Part shown: positions 15,501 to 24,501 of the stretch, piece by piece
Layout of the letters: every line of letters begins with the position of its first letter
How positions within the stretch are numbered: the stretch's first letter is position 1
Source of the DNA: Flavobacteriaceae bacterium GF1
GTDB lineage: Bacteria; Bacteroidota; Bacteroidia; Flavobacteriales; Flavobacteriaceae
Direction: 5' to 3'
Assembly (NCBI GenBank): GCA_009797885.1
Contig: WNKP01000011.1
Coordinates: forward strand, 1-64,000
Length of the DNA: 64,000 nucleotides
Position numbers and translations under genes: made by a program
The notes under the pieces: model-generated
Database searches by the model: none
The model's input: only the letters and a program-made list of their open reading frames with translations
Told to the model about the DNA's origin: nothing

Positions 15501-18178
15501 GGAACATAGCACAAGTCAGAGGCTGTGGCATCATACCCAAGAACCGGGGCGTCAACGGGGGTTAACTGAAACTCAAAAGTATCCGTGCACCCTTCGCTGT
15601 CCTCAACAGTAAGAATATAGGGGTTTGCAGGAGTTGAAGGTTCCGTTAAATTACCAAAGGTCCTTCCCGTTTTTGGGCCACTTATAAAGCCGGATGGATA
15701 TTCAAGAGTATAGGTATAACCACCAAATCCGCCAGAGGCATTGGCCTGTACCCTCCCAATATTGCTATTGGCACAGCTCATAGGGGTTATATTACCAATA
15801 ATATCAATTTGTGATGCGGGCTCTTCAACTGTCAAAGTCGCAGTATCCTGACAACCGGTATCCACATCAGTGACCGTAATGGTATAGTTCCCCGCATTGA
15901 GGCTATTAATATCTACTTCCCTATCATTCTGAGGTCCGCTTTCTACTCCTCCATCTATGTTAAAGGTATAATTGTTTGCAAATCCATCAATAATAAATGT
16001 TCCATTTCCATCACTTGCATTTGTGCATACCCGTAAGTCGCCCCCAGATTTTACACGCGCCCTAATGGAACTGATTACGGCTGGGGTAAAACTTTCCTCA
16101 TAGGTACAGCCATTGCTGTCCGTAATCCTGAATACATGGTTGACATTGTTGGTAAGTCCAACAAAAGTATCGTTTGTATTGTTGTCCACGGTAATGGGAC
16201 TGATAATTTCATAACGATCGATACTTGCATTGGCCGTTGGTATCAACTGTACATCTGAAGTGTTCGCCGCGCAATTCGTATTGCTCTGTACAAAAGTAAT
16301 GTCCGTGGGCGGATCTACATCTGCAATGGTAATTGCAGTGAAGTCACGTCGGCAACCGGACGCATTACGCACCGCGGGAGTATAAGTACCAGCAGGTAGG
16401 TTACTAAAGAGTTGCTGTGATGAGAAATCCGTTCCATTGATACTAAATTCATAGGGCCCGCCTCCGGCACCTGAATACGTTCCCGGGAATTCAATTGTAC
16501 CATTGTCCACTCCTCCAGATCCATTACAGGACAAATCAGTAAAAGTTGGATCTGCCCCATTAATTGCACCCGTTTCGGTAACTACAATATCGGTGGTAAG
16601 CGCTAAAATACAACTGAAACTGCCCTGCTCATACAACACTTCCATTGATCCGCTGGGATTACTGCCACCATAGGTGCCAGCAGACACGGAAATAATAGGG
16701 GCCGTACTCCACGCATCAGCTGGTGTAGCCCTAAAACTAAGGTCATAACCTTTACCATCTACAACAGTAAAAATTAAACTCGCACCACCATTGGTGCAGG
16801 TACCATCAACGCCGCTCGCAGTAACAATGGGAGGAGTGAGTTCTTCAACATCAGCGGAAGCCGTTATATCACATCCATTAGCATCAGTAATGACAAAATC
16901 ATAAGTACCCGCAGTGGTTACGTTATGTGTTGTTTGTGGGGGGCTGAATGTACCTCCCGGCGCACCATTAACCGTGTACGTATATGGTGATGTACCTCCA
17001 GAGGTCCTCAAAATGATATCTACCCCACCGGGTGGATTACAAGCGGGCTCCGTACTTAGACTTTCATTTACCTCCGTGGATGCTGAAAGTGCCACGACCC
17101 CATCACCAATAATAATGGGGTTTCCATTGATATCAAGACTTTGTTGCGGTGGTGGTATGCCGTTGGCAATATCTCCAGTACACTGTTGGGTCTCAACCTG
17201 TACGCTGTAGGTTCCAAAACCTACCGCTGCAAAAGTATAGGGATTTGCAGATATGAAAGTTGTAAATTCCTGAGGCACACCATTTTCATCCAATAAGGTG
17301 TATTTATAAGGTCCAGGTACATCATTTACCGTTACCTCGATGCTCCCCGTATCACCAAAACAAAGCGCATCAACAAATTGAACGTCTATACTAATATCGA
17401 GCTGCTCAATGACAATGGGATCGTACGGATATTCACAGGTGTTGGGGGTATTCTGTAAACGAGCAATGATATTGTACGTATTTGGGGTCAAGCCATCAAA
17501 AATGGGTGATGTTTGCCAATTGATACCTCCATCAATACTAAATTCATAAGCACTTGAAAGATTGGTAATCTGAATCCTACCATCTACACCGCAGATATAA
17601 TCCCGTTTTACAAAGGTTTGTGTTATGGTACTCTTCTTGACCTTGAAGAAAAATTGTTGCCCATCGGCAACTACCCTAAATTCTGCACCAGGGCCGGCTG
17701 GAACAGTACTCGCATCAAGATTAAAGGACTGGGAAGTCCCTACCGTGGTATAGCATGAAATATTGGTATTTGGACAATCCTCATTAATATCCGGGGAACA
17801 GGAACCACCCAAAAGTTGCCATTCCACGGAACCGTAAGGTCCTCCGGCCAAGGTAATCGTCCTGTCATCGGAATCCCCACAAAGATTAAAACGGGCGACC
17901 GTAAAACCATTGTTACTACACCCCACTTGTTCATCCGCACCTTGAATGATGGTAGTGAACATGGGCTGAAGCAGCATTGTGGCTCCCAGGTTTTCTTTTT
18001 CCGCTTTGGAAGTAATAGGATTGGTAGCCTCCCCAGAACTGGGGCTATCCATTAGGGGCAAATCGAAGCTTTCAACGATTTTTTCAAAACCAGTATTAAA
18101 TACTGCCGAAGAAACTACAACTGATGATAACACCAATAGCAGAGAATACAGCAGTCGCCTTGTATTGCTCTTGGGCAT
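9557..18178 (-). CDS. Giant SprB-like cell-surface adhesin with T9SS type B sorting domain (2873 aa)
   Basis: The gene occupies 8.6 kb. The N-terminus (MPKSNTRRLLYSLLLVLSSV) is a signal peptide. Nearly all the rest is roughly thirty degenerate units of 70-90 residues of the SprB-repeat type, each with a pattern like Cys, a GGxxPYxY strand, then GTYxxxVxDxxGC. The C-terminus has FFTPDGDGLNDDW, then IYDRYGRVVA and PTGDYWYVV, which is the gliding-motility/T9SS type B C-terminal domain. The family includes SprB, the mobile adhesin of flavobacterial gliding. No sprC, sprD or sprF homologue is adjacent. It should be displayed on the cell surface; the ligand is unknown. Confidence 0.92.
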   Translation of the reverse strand: MPKSNTRRLLYSLLLVLSSVVVSSAVFNTGFEKIVESFDLPLMDSPSSGEATNPITSKAEKENLGATMLLQPMFTTIIQGADEQVGCSNNGFTVARFNLCGDSDDRTITLAGGPYGSVEWQLLGGSCSPDINEDCPNTNISCYTTVGTSQSFNLDASTVPAGPGAEFRVVADGQQFFFKVKKSTITQTFVKRDYICGVDGRIQITNLSSAYEFSIDGGINWQTSPIFDGLTPNTYNIIARLQNTPNTCEYPYDPIVIEQLDISIDVQFVDALCFGDTGSIEVTVNDVPGPYKYTLLDENGVPQEFTTFISANPYTFAAVGFGTYSVQVETQQCTGDIANGIPPPQQSLDINGNPIIIGDGVVALSASTEVNESLSTEPACNPPGGVDIILRTSGGTSPYTYTVNGAPGGTFSPPQTTHNVTTAGTYDFVITDANGCDITASADVEELTPPIVTASGVDGTCTNGGASLIFTVVDGKGYDLSFRATPADAWSTAPIISVSAGTYGGSNPSGSMEVLYEQGSFSCILALTTDIVVTETGAINGADPTFTDLSCNGSGGVDNGTIEFPGTYSGAGGGPYEFSINGTDFSSQQLFSNLPAGTYTPAVRNASGCRRDFTAITIADVDPPTDITFVQSNTNCAANTSDVQLIPTANASIDRYEIISPITVDNNTNDTFVGLTNNVNHVFRITDSNGCTYEESFTPAVISSIRARVKSGGDLRVCTNASDGNGTFIIDGFANNYTFNIDGGVESGPQNDREVDINSLNAGNYTITVTDVDTGCQDTATLTVEEPASQIDIIGNITPMSCANSNIGRVQANASGGFGGYTYTLEYPSGFISGPKTGRTFGNLTEPSTPANPYILTVEDSEGCTDTFEFQLTPVDAPVLGYDATASDLCYVPGTGATLGVQVTTDGTAGAPYEYRINGGSWGPSPVFSGLSPGNHIIEVRDGNNCTDNVSLTVNPQLRVTASLNTEIPCGGAPGSIDVSVTGGYTSGPGSKQYEVSADNGITFSAPSPLTSNNFTYPTTVAGTYIFRVTDNEGCVAESSPFVLDPPVNIAPALVDVFPPACGETNSGRAVIIPDATSGVAPYEISFDGGPFTSQTIYSGLNQGQTYTYVVRDARGCETVIDDFTVPAPGTAPATTVVPNLATCTTGNIEGSIDITNVTGGTPDFTYILQDQFGVEISRIGPTSSTTETFTGLAPDVYRIITLDANGCSDEDVVTVVQTTLDVVPDPVPAPTCAPGGFTNTVEIVGGDGSSGFEIRLVTDPPSAFVPVNIPPRRHTFSGLQFGVSYTVEVLDVATGCVYEEIIDPVIGPTPLEVTATSTAGFCDASRNGQITYTIDGFASGDNLLVEIFDVDSGALLDTQNLPGVTTIPFSDTFETLPGNYQVVVTNLTDFCSDGALITIDQNLPAIFVLAEEPANCNADGQFTVTGSGGAGGPYEFAFGPVGFTPDYDGTATPTDPSDDFSSTTTFTGPAGNYAIYVRDASGCTSFDIATIIQQQVPPVLNTPIVVNQCTFVPGNDFQITVSTPSTTDTPRFTLNGATQLGVLNGTGTLYEASFLVSTPGNYNVLLEDGDGCSSTGVAEVYEFLSASGEFSTEPSCNNSDGEITITTNGGSGDFDFDLSGTDYLGAPVSLPTQVNNATFTNMAPGTYQIVVTDNIVFDGSVFCSVTVNVVIEAATPPIISAIAESDISCNGEDDGSIDVILQAGTDIDSPLVYTLYESGTTTIVQQNSSGSFSNLVPDTYDVEVITARNCSTRQNGIVIDEPDSFAITASAPDFSCEPGINTYSSTIITVNVDPANPGTATGGYQFSITGFENYQLGSPGTTFEIIDDGSPQNITIYAIDGNGCPATFVLPTINPPTDVVPSLAVTHVLDCVDPETVRVSVVGSTDFTVNTNGPATVAPRTNTPGNNFVDIDLPISGDYLFEVVDNVGGCTYPLPVHHVDEPIIPDVVISEESPVRCSGELNGALNIWVTNYSGGYSYEVFEVDSGGTETSTGISGNLHTDDNPETISGLSGGSFRVRVTSTETPFCSSSSNLITVREPTPLVPSASPAGEVGCNNTGIIEASLSGGWEDTPATPYEYRLLYDTDNDGLSYETELYTWSTNPRFENLPGGNYQVQFRDSQGCPTTFDISLNSVDPIQAGIREPQGLLCPGANNAVLETFDPTTGDVFTATAGATGGVPGAGYKYQLIYYAETDASADPTTLTESSRSGLQDDPTFVGTGGVGYISQGWYAIEVTSSFGCVGITAPYFVDPPPAVVPNLVQVQAPGCGGLGQMRLSVTNPEAGFEYEFRPLATIPNHPISGPISDISFTRFEDDLGNPTTSMILEGTDGFYQFEVRKITVSNQCSEVNSNGLNLIDAQDLDLVVNQPDDISCANELDGRIESFSSGGVGLNTYTLYLGDPVDAFSPSPSAMVVQSNDFGTFEGLDAATDYFIAVTSGVSCQDIEGPFTVSRPEPIVFNATATPITCNGESDGTITVEVVSGGLGLVQFAISPNFNEFFSDPANPGVFTFEDLTGDASGREYTILIQDSEGCSETAIVEVFEPDELQVTGTSTPEICLGFADGTAQLNIMGGTPFTDAMGSTYYEVSVNSTADEDFLPNYTLLFEDLQGGETYAFFIRDANGCVTSTTVPIGIGVDINAEAVVEYGCEGIFPNSTTAIVPRNSASLSDILIALDVDDISIAGTERMWADLPPGEHTAYLYHPNGCTTFVEFTIDAYEPLSVEVTKTAADEVTAVATGGFGDYEYFFQGESQGSDNIFNIIFDATINVRVVDAQGCYVEVVFPFNFEGMPEFPNFFTPDGDGLNDDWFPRNREFFPNIDVIIYDRYGRVVARLDQVKKWNGDYEGKPLPTGDYWYVVNANDNEKQQFVGHFTLYR

Positions 18179-18338
18179 AGGTTAAGTCTGGATTTTCAAG
18201 GAAAATCGGGATTTGGGAAGCCCAATATTCCTAATTGTAATTATCTAATCAATAGCTTATGCTTTCTTATCTTTATGCCAGTCAAACGACAAAAAACTGC
18301 AATTCAACTGGACTTTCCTTTCATTTAACGATAAAATT

Positions 18339-19457
18339 ATGAAAAACTGTATAATTCACCTGTATTTTTTCGTTGTACTGCTTGCCCAGGGCTGTGCCCA
18401 AAACGTCGATCAGAGCATAAAAACTCCCCTAAAAGAGCAAATTAGCGCAACATTGGTGGTTCCCAATCTTGAAATTCCATGGGGTTTTGATTTTCTCCCT
18501 GACGGTTCCATCCTACTTACCGAAAAATCAGGCGAGCTTATCCATTATACAAATGGAAAAAAAATGGCAATCAGTGGACTTCCTGAAATCAAGGTACTGG
18601 GCCAAGGTGGGTTGATGGATGTAAAACTTCATCCCAACTACACTGAAAACCAGTGGATTTATTTGACCTATGCGTCTCCGGAAGGGGAAGGAAGGGGTGT
18701 TAACACGGCAGTAATGAGGGCAAAACTCGAAGGGAACCAATTGACCAATCAAAAAGTGCTGTACAAAGCCAGTCCAAATAGCAGTAAACCGTACCATTTT
18801 GGTTCCAGGATGGCCTTTGATAACAATGGATATCTCTATTTCTCAATCGGCGACCGCGGCAGTAGGGATGAAAACCCACAGGATATCAAGCGCGATGGTG
18901 GTAAAATCTATAGAATACACGATGATGGAAAAATTCCCAATGACAATCCCTTTATAAATACCTCAGGGGCCAAAACGGCCATTTACAGTTATGGTCATCG
19001 AAATCCGCAGGGAATGGTGAAACATCCCACTACCGGGGAAATATGGATTCATGAGCACGGTCCAAGGGGTGGCGATGAATTGAACGTTGTAAAAAAAGGG
19101 AAAAACTATGGCTGGCCCGTAATTACCTATGGCATTAACTACAGCGGCACCAAAATTACGGATGAAACCTCCAGACCGGACATGGAGCAGCCCATTTACT
19201 ATTGGGTACCTTCCATAGCACCCTCTGGATTGGAGGTCATTGGCTCCGATAAGTATCCTGATTGGAAGGGTAACGTATTGGCAGGCTCTTTGGTCTTCCA
19301 ATACTTGGAACGCCTTGTTTTGGAAGATAACCAAGTAATCTATCGTGAAAAACTGTTGGATGGCATGGGACGGGTACGGAGTGTGAACCAAGGACCTGAC
19401 GGCCTGATTTATGTTGGTATAGAGGGAAAGGGAATCTATAGACTGGATCCAAAGTAA
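18339..19457 (+). CDS. PQQ-dependent sugar dehydrogenase family lipoprotein (GSDH/YliI-like)
   Basis: The 372-residue protein starts with MKNCIIHLYFFVVLLAQGCA, a lipoprotein signal with lipobox Cys19, so it is exported and lipid-anchored. The rest is a six-bladed propeller of the glucose/sorbosone dehydrogenase family. Typical phrases are EIPWGFDFLPDG, the HPNYTENQWIYLTYASP strand, HRNPQG and the HEHGPRGGDELN stretch. E. coli YliI (aldose sugar dehydrogenase) is the best-known relative and uses PQQ. No PQQ synthesis gene is near, so the cofactor would be taken up or made elsewhere. The gene stands alone and is convergent with the symporter gene. Confidence 0.85.
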   Translation: MKNCIIHLYFFVVLLAQGCAQNVDQSIKTPLKEQISATLVVPNLEIPWGFDFLPDGSILLTEKSGELIHYTNGKKMAISGLPEIKVLGQGGLMDVKLHPNYTENQWIYLTYASPEGEGRGVNTAVMRAKLEGNQLTNQKVLYKASPNSSKPYHFGSRMAFDNNGYLYFSIGDRGSRDENPQDIKRDGGKIYRIHDDGKIPNDNPFINTSGAKTAIYSYGHRNPQGMVKHPTTGEIWIHEHGPRGGDELNVVKKGKNYGWPVITYGINYSGTKITDETSRPDMEQPIYYWVPSIAPSGLEVIGSDKYPDWKGNVLAGSLVFQYLERLVLEDNQVIYREKLLDGMGRVRSVNQGPDGLIYVGIEGKGIYRLDPK

Positions 19458-19489
19458 TGGTCACTTGGCTGTTTTTACCAAAAATCCGC

Positions 19490-21064
19490 TTAAGCATTCC
19501 CCTTTATTAACTTGATATACTTTACTAGTTCGGCTTTTGCTTCAGGGTAAAGGAACAACAATCCCAAAATATTGGGAAAGACCAATGCCAAAATCATCGC
19601 ATCCGAAAATTTAATAACGGCATCCAATGTAATTGCCGCTCCCAGTACGGTAAAACCAAGAAAAAGCACTTTATAGAGCAAATCCGAGAATTTTGCCCTT
19701 CCAAATAAGTATTTCCAGGCTTGCAGACCGTAATAGGACCAGGAAATAATGGTTGAAAATGCAAAAAGTACCACTGCCAAGACCAATAGATATGAAGACC
19801 CTGGAATGGTATTTTCAAAAGCCAATGAGGTCAGGTTCACCCCACCTACCCTGGTTCCATTTGGTAGTAGCACCTGTTGGTTAACGACATCCCCGTAAGC
19901 AAAGCCACCATTGATATTGAAAATTACGATGACCAAAGCAGTGAGGGTACAGATAACAACGGTATCGATAAAAGGTTCCAACAGACCGACCAAACCCTCT
20001 GAAGCCGGATATTTGGTTTTTACGGCAGAATGCGCAATTGCCGCAGAACCAGCTCCCGCCTCATTAGAAAAAGCGGCCCTTCTAAAGCCCTGTACCATGA
20101 CCCCAACAAAACCACCGGTAACGGTCGCCCTTGGGCTAAATGCTTCGGACAGGATACGTTCAAATGCCTCTCCTACAATGGCCGTGTTCAAAAAAATGAT
20201 GAAAAGGGCGGCAGCTACATATAGCGCAGCCATAAAGGGTACGATTTTTTCCGTAACCATCGCAATTCGTTTTATTCCGCCTATGATTACGATTCCTACA
20301 AGAATGGCAAACAAAACTCCGATAACGGTCCCTGAACTGGGGCTTTCAATATTGAACCTTGAAATGATTTGGGCCGCAGCCTGATTGGTCTGAAAAGCAT
20401 TTCCCCCACCAAGGGAAGCACCTACACATAGGATGGCAAAAATCGCGGCAATTATTTTTCCTAAGGTACCATGTCCCCTTTGTTTGAAACCCCTTGACAA
20501 ATAATACATGGGACCGCCAAAAACACTTCCATCCGTATCAATATCCCTATATTTTACCCCTAAGGTACATTCCACAAATTTTGAGGACATTCCCAAAAAT
20601 CCAGCGACAATCATCCAAAATGTTGCTCCCGGTCCCCCAATGGATATGGCTACGGCCACCATAGCTATATTACCCAAGCCCACTGTTCCGGAAACAGCGG
20701 TCGTCAATGCCTGAAAATGATTGACCTCTCCAGAATGGTCTTGTGCCATATCTTCCCCGCCCGCTTTGTCCGCACCCAGCTTTTCCAAATTGTCGTACGC
20801 ACCTCGAACGACCTGTACGGCCAAAGGAAAATACTTGATGTTTACAAAATCGAAATGAACGGTAAAGAAAAAAGCAGCAGCAATCAATAAAATCAATACA
20901 ATGGGAATACCGGCTCCCAAAACGGGGAGTTCCGAAAGAATAAAATCCTCCCACCAGGTGGCGAAGGGCATAAATGCATTATTGATTTTTTCATCAAGCC
21001 CTAGTTCCAATACTTCTTTTTTCTGATGTGAAATGGCCAATTGCAATAGCGTTCCAAATAGCAT
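19490..21064 (-). CDS. Alanine/glycine:cation symporter family protein (AGCS)
   Basis: The 524-residue polytopic protein has about ten membrane segments. It carries the family signatures: SGTVGLGNIAMVAVAISIGGPGATFWM, of which GNIA and GPGA matter most, followed by KFVECTLGVKYR, FGGPMYYLSRGF, and GFRRAAFSNEAGAGSAAIAH, the most diagnostic stretch. These transporters bring in alanine or glycine with sodium across the inner membrane. The length is normal for the family. The gene is flanked by a convergent sugar dehydrogenase and an unknown membrane protein and appears monocistronic. Confidence 0.93.
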   Translation of the reverse strand: MLFGTLLQLAISHQKKEVLELGLDEKINNAFMPFATWWEDFILSELPVLGAGIPIVLILLIAAAFFFTVHFDFVNIKYFPLAVQVVRGAYDNLEKLGADKAGGEDMAQDHSGEVNHFQALTTAVSGTVGLGNIAMVAVAISIGGPGATFWMIVAGFLGMSSKFVECTLGVKYRDIDTDGSVFGGPMYYLSRGFKQRGHGTLGKIIAAIFAILCVGASLGGGNAFQTNQAAAQIISRFNIESPSSGTVIGVLFAILVGIVIIGGIKRIAMVTEKIVPFMAALYVAAALFIIFLNTAIVGEAFERILSEAFSPRATVTGGFVGVMVQGFRRAAFSNEAGAGSAAIAHSAVKTKYPASEGLVGLLEPFIDTVVICTLTALVIVIFNINGGFAYGDVVNQQVLLPNGTRVGGVNLTSLAFENTIPGSSYLLVLAVVLFAFSTIISWSYYGLQAWKYLFGRAKFSDLLYKVLFLGFTVLGAAITLDAVIKFSDAMILALVFPNILGLLFLYPEAKAELVKYIKLIKGNA

Positions 21065-21180
21065 GATTACTCATTTTATATGGATGCAAATTGGATGTAA
21101 TGATTTACCTAAGACCTGAAAGTCGGAAAAAATCCAAAAATGTCAGTAATGGACTTTCTGACAATTTCCTAAAAAGAAGA

Positions 21181-22284
21181 TTAAAAATGGATGTTTCTCG
21201 GCTCAAGCCGTAAACGGATTTTTCGCTCCCTTTTCTTGGAAAGTTCAAAGAGCGCACTTTTTAGGGGTTCCAGATGTTGTTGTTTGGACCAATTTCCTTT
21301 TCCAAACAGACCGTCGAGAAGCGCAAAAAGCAAGCGCCTAATTTCATTATAATCACTTATATCATAGCGTTTTTTCCTTACCGGATGGTTTTTGGGCTTG
21401 ATCTCCAACCAATGGTCCTTATTCTTTTTTCGAAGAAAGGCAAAACGGTGTAGCAATTCATATTGGGAGGCCGTTAAATAAATGCTTCGATCACTGTGGC
21501 CCAAAAACCCACCGAAAGAAACCAAACGTTCAACTTTACCATTTTTTCTCCGTATCTCAAATAGAACGGAAATATCCTCCGCTTTAGGGATGACATTTTC
21601 CGACAACTCTTTTACCCAGCTTAGTGCCAATGCAAAGAATATCATGATAAGACAGGTTTTGAATATGGCCGAAAAAATGGTAAGATTGATTGTGGATCCG
21701 GTAAGCTTAAAAAACTGGGCCAGCAATGTAATTCCAATACAGATAAGCGACAGGACAGCCAAAGAGATCAATCTTCTTCTTGAGAAGGAATGCCATAGTA
21801 CAAAACCTAAAAATAGCAAGGTAAGGACCGCATAGTAAACGTCCAGTTCATTGATAATGCCCTCACGTCCCGATGCTACTTTGTTTATGGTGGGCAATAG
21901 TGAAAAGAGAAAGGGCAGGCCAACGATCAACCGCCAATACCTGGATTTGATCAAAGGTTCAAGAAAGGCCGGAAGGTATCTAAACCAAGGCAGGGACAAG
22001 AGAATAAAAAGGCTGTTAAAAAGGGAGAAAATGCTCCGAAAGCCATCCAAAAGGATTGGGTTTCCCTCTGAAAATCCAGCGTAATAGATTTCCAAAACGC
22101 CCGAAAAACTCCAGCACAGTACTGAGAGTGCCAACCAGACCTGGCCAAAATCCTCCTGCTTTTTACCAATATGCCACCAAATGGACATTAGTGCCGCAAA
22201 GGCAAAAAGGCAGGTACCAAATTGCCACCAACCATAAAATAGAAGGGTTTCGGCAGTACCAATGGAATTATGGGCAATGAACAC
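21181..22284 (-). CDS. Unknown multi-pass membrane protein with cytoplasmic tail (367 aa)
   Basis: The frame starts with GTG at 22284 (MFIAHNSIGTAETLLFYGWW). About seven hydrophobic segments occupy residues 12-235, resembling the 7-TM sensor modules found in front of kinases. No kinase, receiver or cyclase motif follows. The C-terminal 130 residues are basic and soluble: ITASQYELLHRFAFLRKKNK-like helices, then a tail ending LRLEPRNIHF. I do not recognise a family. A sensory or regulatory role would be speculation from topology alone. Confidence 0.6.
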   Translation of the reverse strand: MFIAHNSIGTAETLLFYGWWQFGTCLFAFAALMSIWWHIGKKQEDFGQVWLALSVLCWSFSGVLEIYYAGFSEGNPILLDGFRSIFSLFNSLFILLSLPWFRYLPAFLEPLIKSRYWRLIVGLPFLFSLLPTINKVASGREGIINELDVYYAVLTLLFLGFVLWHSFSRRRLISLAVLSLICIGITLLAQFFKLTGSTINLTIFSAIFKTCLIMIFFALALSWVKELSENVIPKAEDISVLFEIRRKNGKVERLVSFGGFLGHSDRSIYLTASQYELLHRFAFLRKKNKDHWLEIKPKNHPVRKKRYDISDYNEIRRLLFALLDGLFGKGNWSKQQHLEPLKSALFELSKKRERKIRLRLEPRNIHF

Positions 22285-22644
22285 GGCTTAAGGTTATTCC
22301 CAAATATAAAGATTCTAAAAAAGGACGGTCCATGGATTTCCATGGTACTCCAATGATGGGACGCTTTAGGATAAAAGCATTATCAAAGTCTTATCAGTTT
22401 TTTGGCAATCGAATTGTACTTTCCGTACTTAAGCTTTCAAGACAAACTTTGCCTAAGTAAGGTTGGATTAACCAGGGAATGATCACGTTGAAATTTAGTA
22501 CGAAATGAGAGCTATTAGCATAAAATCTAAAAATTTATATATTTGAGTAGGGTATTATCAATATTAAATTCGATATTTTATCAATGTTGCAATAGGGTTT
22601 CACTCTGTTGATGTCATGCCTATTCGAATCGCTAAACCTCAAAA
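22285..22644. promoter_or_regulatory. Intergenic region upstream of the ECF sigma gene
   Basis: This 360-base gap holds no reading frame of interest. A perfect TAnnTTTG box, TATATTTG, is at 22538-22545, about 100 bases before the sigma-factor ATG. It is a candidate -7 element for the sigma/anti-sigma operon, although no convincing TTTG is seen at the right distance upstream. Nothing else is recognised. Confidence 0.4.
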
Positions 22645-23241
22645 ATGCTTTTCAACAATCAAAAGAGGGCAGTTCCAATGAATTCCATCCATACGGTTTT
22701 GGAAAAAATCCATGGAGGGGATATCGATGCATTGGGAGACCTTTATGATTTTTTTGCAGACGAACTTTACCAGGTTGGAATACAATATATTAAGGATGAA
22801 TCTTGGGTTGAGGACCAAATTCACGATTTGTTTCTGGATTTTTTTAAATCGAGGAAAAACATCCCCAAAATCAGGAATATCAGGGCATATTTATCCACCT
22901 CATTGAAACGTCGCCTTTATAAAAGGAACAAAGCAAAGGAACTTTGTACCGAAGATGATGGTTTTGAACAAATTCTGCGCACTTTTCCAAATTATGTTGA
23001 GGCCTCCCCTGAATTTAAGTGGATGGATTCTGAACACTCGGACCACCTTAAAGGGTCTTTGAAATTGGCTATGGACTCTTTGACCAATCACCAGCAAAAC
23101 GCATTGCATATGCGATTTACCGAGAACAAATCATATGATGAAATCGCCGAGCAAATGGACGTGTCCGTGGCTTCTGCGAGAACATTATTGTACCGCAGTG
23201 TGAAGATTCTTCGGGAGAAAATGCACTTTCTGTTCCATTAA
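22645..23241 (+). CDS. ECF-type RNA polymerase sigma factor (sigma-70 family)
   Basis: The protein has 198 residues from the ATG at 22645; an ATG at 22678 is an alternative start. Region 2 is at about residues 30-95 (GDLYDFFADELYQVGIQYI, then VEDQIHDLFLDFFKSR). Region 4 is at about 135-190, with the helix-turn-helix DEIAEQMDVSVASARTLLYR. It is followed by a FecR-type anti-sigma gene and a SusC gene with an STN domain, the classic trans-envelope signalling set. It is expected to direct transcription of the susC-susD-sulfatase genes when the SusC receptor senses its ligand. Confidence 0.92.
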   Translation: MLFNNQKRAVPMNSIHTVLEKIHGGDIDALGDLYDFFADELYQVGIQYIKDESWVEDQIHDLFLDFFKSRKNIPKIRNIRAYLSTSLKRRLYKRNKAKELCTEDDGFEQILRTFPNYVEASPEFKWMDSEHSDHLKGSLKLAMDSLTNHQQNALHMRFTENKSYDEIAEQMDVSVASARTLLYRSVKILREKMHFLFH

Positions 23242-23330
23242 TTCACTCTTTTTTGTCTATAAATAGTATAATGGTGTCTCTTATCTACAAGGGAAACCTT
23301 ATCAGACGTTCCCAATAATGCGTATTCCCA

Positions 23331-24368
23331 ATGGAAGATAATCCAAAATATGATTGGTCCAATGAGCGAAAAACCAATCTTAGAAATAGAATTTTGACTT
23401 CTGCAAGGAGAGAAAAAGAAGTATCCAAAAGTCGTAAAAGACACTGGTACTATGTGGCCGCTGCTTCCGTAATACCATTGGTTTTGGCCCTAGGATACTA
23501 TTTTGGACAACCTACGGAACCAAGCCTGGAGGAATTTGTAAAGACCTCATCCAAAACAACATTGTTTGATGCCAGTAAAGTTACCGTAGTATTGGGAGAA
23601 GGGGAACAAATAGCCATGGATGAAGATGAGGGACATGTAGAATATTCAGAAACCGGATCCAGTGTAACTTTCGGACAGCACAAAAAAACGAAACAACAAA
23701 CGGTGAATGATGATACACCCATTTTCAATACCATAATGGTACCGTATGGCAAGCGCAGCTTTATAAAGCTTTCGGATAACACCAAGGTATGGATCAACTC
23801 CGGGTCAAAACTTATTTTCCCTGCCATATTTACCAGTGGCATTCGTGAAGTGTATTTAGAAGGTGAGGCCATTTTTGAAGTGGCACATAACGAAGAAAAA
23901 CCGTTTCAGGTCAGGTCAAGTACCCAAACCATAGAAGTGCTAGGTACCATCTTTAATGTTTCGCACTATTCGGAAGATGACCTTATGAAAACGGTCCTTA
24001 AATCCGGGAGTATACGAATGACTTATCGCGATGATAAGAAAAACAGTTTTTTGATGAAGCCTGGTACCCTATCCAGTTTTGATAAAAACTCCAATGAAGT
24101 AAGCACGAAAATTGTAAATCCGGACCATTATTTTTCATGGAGGGAAGGTTACCTAACACTACATTCCAATAGGTTGGATGATATAACGGCACGTTTGTCC
24201 AGATACTACAATCGTACAATCGAAATCGAAAATGAGGAACTGGCTTCCCTAACTTTTTCCGGAAGGTTGGATTTATCGGAAGATTTGGGGGAGGTACTGG
24301 AAACAATTAAGCAAACAAAGGACTTTCAAATTATAGCCAATAACGGAACCGTACTACTTAAACCCTAA
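23331..24368 (+). CDS. FecR-family anti-sigma factor
   Basis: The 345-residue protein has a cytoplasmic N-terminus, one membrane segment at about 40-59 (YYVAAASVIPLVLALGYYFG), and a periplasmic part. That part holds the FecR domain at about 130-225 (VPYGKRSFIKLSDNTKVWIN, then REVYLEGEAIFEVAHNEEKP), and a C-terminal DUF4974-type domain at about 270-345, containing LDDITARLSRYYN. It should hold the upstream sigma factor inactive until the STN domain of the downstream SusC signals. It starts 90 bases after the sigma gene and is followed by susC after a 133-base gap. Confidence 0.93.
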   Translation: MEDNPKYDWSNERKTNLRNRILTSARREKEVSKSRKRHWYYVAAASVIPLVLALGYYFGQPTEPSLEEFVKTSSKTTLFDASKVTVVLGEGEQIAMDEDEGHVEYSETGSSVTFGQHKKTKQQTVNDDTPIFNTIMVPYGKRSFIKLSDNTKVWINSGSKLIFPAIFTSGIREVYLEGEAIFEVAHNEEKPFQVRSSTQTIEVLGTIFNVSHYSEDDLMKTVLKSGSIRMTYRDDKKNSFLMKPGTLSSFDKNSNEVSTKIVNPDHYFSWREGYLTLHSNRLDDITARLSRYYNRTIEIENEELASLTFSGRLDLSEDLGEVLETIKQTKDFQIIANNGTVLLKP

Positions 24369-24501
24369 CAAACTAAAACTGAAATGCCAATGAATATGAC
24401 ATAAAAAGGAAAAGCCAAAGGATGGGCCAACATCCCTTGGCATACAATGCGTTTTATCGCAAAAAAATTAACGACAAAACAATTAACTGAACTACAAAAT
24501 T

